Below are positions 14,701-16,452 of a stretch of DNA of 16,452 bases, in pieces. Every line of letters starts with the position of its first letter. Within the stretch, counting starts at the first letter, position 1. A model generated the notes under the pieces. It was not told where the DNA came from. It worked only from the letters and a program-made list of their open reading frames with translations, and searched no databases. Where the stretch lies: assembly GCA_017621115.1 (NCBI GenBank), contig JAGATU010000087.1, positions 1-16,452 on the forward strand. Reading direction: 5' to 3'. Source of the DNA: Lachnospiraceae bacterium (GTDB taxonomy: Bacteria; Bacillota_A; Clostridia; Lachnospirales; Lachnospiraceae). The position numbers were made by a program, and so were the translations under genes.

Positions 14701-15233
14701 CAGCGGACTTTATAGTAGATGAAGAAACCGGATTTATGCGTGCGCAGGACGGCGCCAAAGCAACTATCGGTGGTCTTATTTCCGAAAAGAAAATCAAATA
14801 CACCAAGAACGAACAGGTTATGGCATTTTTAAATGTTGAAGATCTGGTTGGTAATATAGAAGTAATTGTTTTCCCGAAGACGTACAGCAAGTATGGAAAT
14901 CTGCTTTCGGAAGATGCGAAGGTATTCCTGACAGGACGCATTTCGGGAGAGGAAGAACGCGACGGTAAGTTAATTTGTGAGGACGTAATTGCATTTGAAG
15001 ATATCCCGCGTGAACTCTGGATTCAGTTCGCAACCAAAGAAGAATATGAGAAACTGGCGGCGGAATTGGATGCAATTTTAGCACCATCCGAAGGCAGGGA
15101 CAGAGTGGGTATTTTTATCAAAGAACCGCGTATGATGAAGAAACTTCCGCCGAATCAAAATGTCCGTGCGGACAAGCAACTTTTGGATGCATTGAAGGCA
15201 CGCTTTGGTGAGGGCAATGTAAAAGTAATGTAA
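11781..15233 (+). CDS. dnaE: DNA polymerase III alpha subunit, DnaE type
   Basis: A C-family replicative polymerase. In Firmicutes with PolC it is thought to extend RNA primers before handing over. The 1150-aa protein is complete. The PHP domain (about 1-210) keeps its metal residues, starting with His5-x-His7-x-His9 (THLHVHT), then TDHG and DVHYT. The palm carries GPGRGSAAGS (355-364), the catalytic PDIDIDF (396-402) and a third Asp at 550 (KMDFLG). A helix-hairpin-helix segment lies near 830-860 (IKGVGRPVIEKI) and an OB-fold domain at about 994-1072. The ATG at 11781 follows GGAGGAAG; an upstream in-frame ATG at 11751 overlaps the promoter -10 region and is rejected. There is no exonuclease domain insertion, so this is DnaE, not PolC. 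Downstream is pfkA, a gene order common in Firmicutes. Confidence 0.96.
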   Translation: MAFTHLHVHTEYSLLDGSNKIKEYVKRVKELGMNSAAITDHGVMYGVIDFYRAAKEAGINPVIGCEVYVAPNSRFDKETTGGEERYHHLVLLAENNIGYANLVKIVSKGFTEGYYYRPRVDFEVLEKYHEGIIALSACLAGEVPRFIQKGMMAEAKECALKYKKCFGEGNYFLELQDHGIPEQRSVNSALLAMSRELDIPLVATNDVHYTYDDDVLPHDILLCIQTAKKLSDEDRMRYEGGQYYVKSEEEMRMLFPYALEAIENTQKIADRCHVDIEFGVTKLPHFEVPEGYDSWSYLNELCSQGLKERYPEDDGTLRERLDYELSTIRQMGYVDYFLIVWDFINYAREHDIPVGPGRGSAAGSIVSYCLHITNIDPIKYQLLFERFLNPERVSMPDIDIDFCFERRQEVIDYVGRKYGAEKVVQIVTFGTMAAKGVIRDVGRVMDLPYAYVDGIAKMIPNELNITIDRALQLNPDLRKLYEQEEQVKTLIDMSKRLEGLPRHTSMHAAGVVICPKAADEFVPLSRGSDGSITTQFTMTTLEELGLLKMDFLGLRTLTVIKNAVENVKRTKGISLDMDNIDYDDKQVLASIGTGKTDGIFQLESGGMKNFMKELKPKSLEDVIAGISLYRPGPMDFIPKYIKGKNSSEEDIVYSCPELVPILAPTYGCIVYQEQVMQIVRDLGGYTLGRSDLVRRAMSKKKQHVMEQERKNFVYGNEEENVPGCLQKGISEAVAGEIYDEMMDFAKYAFNKSHAACYAVVSYQTAFLKYYYPVEFMAALLTSVIDNSSKVSEYILSCKNMGIAILPPDINQGESGFSVSGNSIRYALTAIKGVGRPVIEKIVEERMVRGDYKNLEDFISRNAEGELNKRVIENLIKAGAFDNLGGTRKQFMSIYVQILDRIVNDKKHNMAGQMSLFDIVSEDQKEEFDIKLPDVGEYSKEMKLAFEKEVLGIYVSGHPLEEYEPLWKKNITNTTADFIVDEETGFMRAQDGAKATIGGLISEKKIKYTKNEQVMAFLNVEDLVGNIEVIVFPKTYSKYGNLLSEDAKVFLTGRISGEEERDGKLICEDVIAFEDIPRELWIQFATKEEYEKLAAELDAILAPSEGRDRVGIFIKEPRMMKKLPPNQNVRADKQLLDALKARFGEGNVKVM

Positions 15234-15239
15234 TCTTAG

Positions 15240-15287
15240 TTGAAAACCGCTATAAAATGAATTAAAATGGATAACGTATGGTATGAT
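15240..15287 (+). promoter_or_regulatory. Candidate promoter(s) of pfkA
   Basis: TTGAAA (15240-15245) and TAAAAT (15263-15268) are 17 nt apart, each 5 of 6. A second option is the extended -10 TG-G-TATGAT (15279-15287). No terminator is seen after dnaE, so readthrough may also contribute. Confidence 0.5.
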
Positions 15288-15300
15288 ATAGTATACCTGT

Positions 15301-15321
15301 GTTAATGAGGCGGTCATTAAC
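15301..15321 (+). other. 8-bp dyad in the pfkA leader
   Basis: GTTAATGA (15301-15308) and TCATTAAC (15314-15321) form a perfect inverted repeat around GGCGG. It lies downstream of the candidate promoters and ends 6 nt before the ribosome site, where it could be an operator or an RNA hairpin affecting translation. Confidence 0.45.
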
Positions 15322-15340
15322 TATGATAGGAGTAGAAAAA

Positions 15341-16321
15341 ATGTCTAAAGAAATAAAAACAATCGGTGTTTTAACCAGTGGCGGTGATGCACCGGGTATG
15401 AATGCGGCAATCCGTGCGGTAGTCAGAAAGGCACTGACAAACGGTGTGCAGGTCAAGGGTATCAAAAAAGGCTTTCAGGGCTTATTAAATGAAGAATTCA
15501 TTGATATGCAGGCTTCCAGTGTGTCAGATATTATCCAGCGCGGCGGTACAATTTTAGGAACGGCACGTTGTATGGAATTTACGACGGAAGAAGGCCAGAA
15601 ACTGGGCGCTGAGATTTGCAGGAAGCATGGAATTGACGGCGTGGTTGTAATCGGAGGTGACGGTTCTTATCGTGGAGCCCAGGCGCTTTCGAAACAGGGA
15701 ATCAACACGATTGGTATTCCGGGAACCATTGACCTTGATATTGCGTGCACCGATTATACGATTGGTTTTGATACAGCGATTAATACCGCGATGGAAGCCA
15801 TTGATAAGGTGCGTGATACTTCATCCAGCCATGAAAGATGCAGTATTATTGAAGTAATGGGCAGAAATGCCGGTTATATAGCGCTTTGGTGCGGTGTTGC
15901 CAACGGCGCGGAGGATATTCTTCTTCCTGAAAAATACGATTATAACGAGCAGAACATTATTAATAATATTATCCGTAACCGTAAACGAGGTAAGACACAT
16001 CATCTTATCATTAATGCGGAAGGTATCGGTCATTCCACATCCATGGCAAGGCGTATTGAAGCGGCTACCGGAATGGAGACAAGAGCCACTATCTTAGGAT
16101 ACATGCAACGAGGCGGAAGCCCGACCTGTAAGGACCGTTTTTATGCGTCCATCATGGGAGCTTATGCGGCAGATATCATCTGTGCGGGAAAGACCAACCG
16201 TGTAGTAGGTTATCAGCATGGCGAATTTGTGGATTTTGATATTGATGAAGCGCTTGCTATGCAGAAGGATATTCCGGATTATCAGTATCAGATAAGTAAA
16301 CTGTTATCAGCTTCATTATAA
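15341..16321 (+). CDS. pfkA: ATP-dependent 6-phosphofructokinase
   Basis: Phosphorylates fructose 6-phosphate to fructose 1,6-bisphosphate, the committed step of glycolysis. The 326-aa protein is full length. It has TSGGDAPGMNA near the N-terminus (12-22) and GGDGS (105-109); the Gly after Asp107 is the ATP-type residue, where pyrophosphate-using enzymes have Asp. The catalytic motif reads GTIDLD (128-133): the base Asp131 and metal-site Asp133 are kept, but Leu132 stands where E. coli and most PfkA have Asn, and ACTDYT follows in place of the usual KGTDYT. MGRNAGY and MQRGGSP are normal. I chose the ATG at 15341, preceded by AGGAG (15328-15332), over an upstream in-frame GTG. It follows dnaE by 107 nt. 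In many Firmicutes the next gene is pyruvate kinase; here it is not. Confidence 0.95.
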   Translation: MSKEIKTIGVLTSGGDAPGMNAAIRAVVRKALTNGVQVKGIKKGFQGLLNEEFIDMQASSVSDIIQRGGTILGTARCMEFTTEEGQKLGAEICRKHGIDGVVVIGGDGSYRGAQALSKQGINTIGIPGTIDLDIACTDYTIGFDTAINTAMEAIDKVRDTSSSHERCSIIEVMGRNAGYIALWCGVANGAEDILLPEKYDYNEQNIINNIIRNRKRGKTHHLIINAEGIGHSTSMARRIEAATGMETRATILGYMQRGGSPTCKDRFYASIMGAYAADIICAGKTNRVVGYQHGEFVDFDIDEALAMQKDIPDYQYQISKLLSASL

Positions 16322-16368
16322 ATGTGGTTGTAGCGGTCTGAGGGATCGTTTTTGAAAGGTATGAAACA

Positions 16369-16452
16369 GTGATTACAAATAAACAGGTAAAAGAGCTGGT
16401 GACGTGGAACCGCAAATCCAAAGCCAGAAAAGAGGACAATGTCTTTTTGGTA
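16369..16452 (+). CDS. Probable TrmH/SpoU-family RNA methyltransferase, N-terminal fragment cut by the window edge
   Basis: Twenty-eight codons run open to the end of the window from a GTG at 16369, preceded by a modest GAAAGG ribosome site. The translation (ITNKQVKELVTW then NRKSKARKEDNVFLV) resembles the N-terminal substrate-binding segment of SpoU/TrmH-type 2'-O-methyltransferases of the 23S rRNA or tRNA type, in which a basic KARK stretch precedes (V)FLVEG. It begins 47 nt after pfkA with no terminator, so it is probably co-transcribed. The family call rests on a short stretch, and the catalytic knot domain is not in the window. Confidence 0.6.
   Translation, partial: MITNKQVKELVTWNRKSKARKEDNVFLV

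Overview
The window looks like ordinary chromosome from a low-GC member of the Clostridia, most likely Lachnospiraceae. This rests on the AT-rich consensus promoters, strong GGAGG-type ribosome sites, a SAM-I riboswitch before metK, the clostridial type of DinB, DnaE and PfkA sequences, and small proteins of a kind I associate with that family. No ribosomal RNA, tRNA, CRISPR array, transposase or phage gene is visible. The species cannot be told from the sequence.

Layout. galE (UDP-glucose 4-epimerase) converges on a PAQR/hemolysin III membrane protein, with a two-way terminator between them. Upstream of the latter, a small protein of unknown function is read away from a single-domain (p)ppGpp synthetase, and their promoters share one short gap. 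Next come a coiled-coil protein with a C-terminal membrane anchor and a flavin reductase-like gene, probably one operon. These converge on dinB (DNA polymerase IV) across a perfect 44-nt palindrome that carries both stop codons. Divergent from dinB is a membrane-anchored LysM-G5-M23 peptidoglycan hydrolase, followed by murA (first committed step of peptidoglycan synthesis). murA converges on metK (SAM synthetase), which has a leader of about 340 nt with a SAM-I riboswitch, its terminator and a GC-rich hairpin-dense element. Divergent from metK is an HD-GYP protein, followed by dnaE, pfkA and the first 28 codons of a probable TrmH/SpoU RNA methyltransferase.

How it fits together. The genes are core functions: replication and translesion synthesis (dnaE, dinB), cell wall (murA, M23 hydrolase), nucleotide signalling (alarmone synthetase, HD-GYP), central metabolism (pfkA, galE, metK). 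Three tail-to-tail gene pairs are each closed by one A-tract/stem/T-tract hairpin that can stop transcription both ways.

The most interesting items are regulatory and non-coding: (1) a 112-nt, about 62% GC, four-hairpin element between the riboswitch terminator and the metK ribosome site, possibly a mobile repeat or structured RNA; (2) an exact match to the published WalR (YycF) box at the start of the wall-hydrolase transcript; (3) the 44-nt palindrome shared by two genes; (4) a tandem 11-bp repeat and a separate dyad before the coiled-coil gene; (5) a Leu in place of the usual Asn in the PfkA catalytic motif. I found no clear new multi-gene system.
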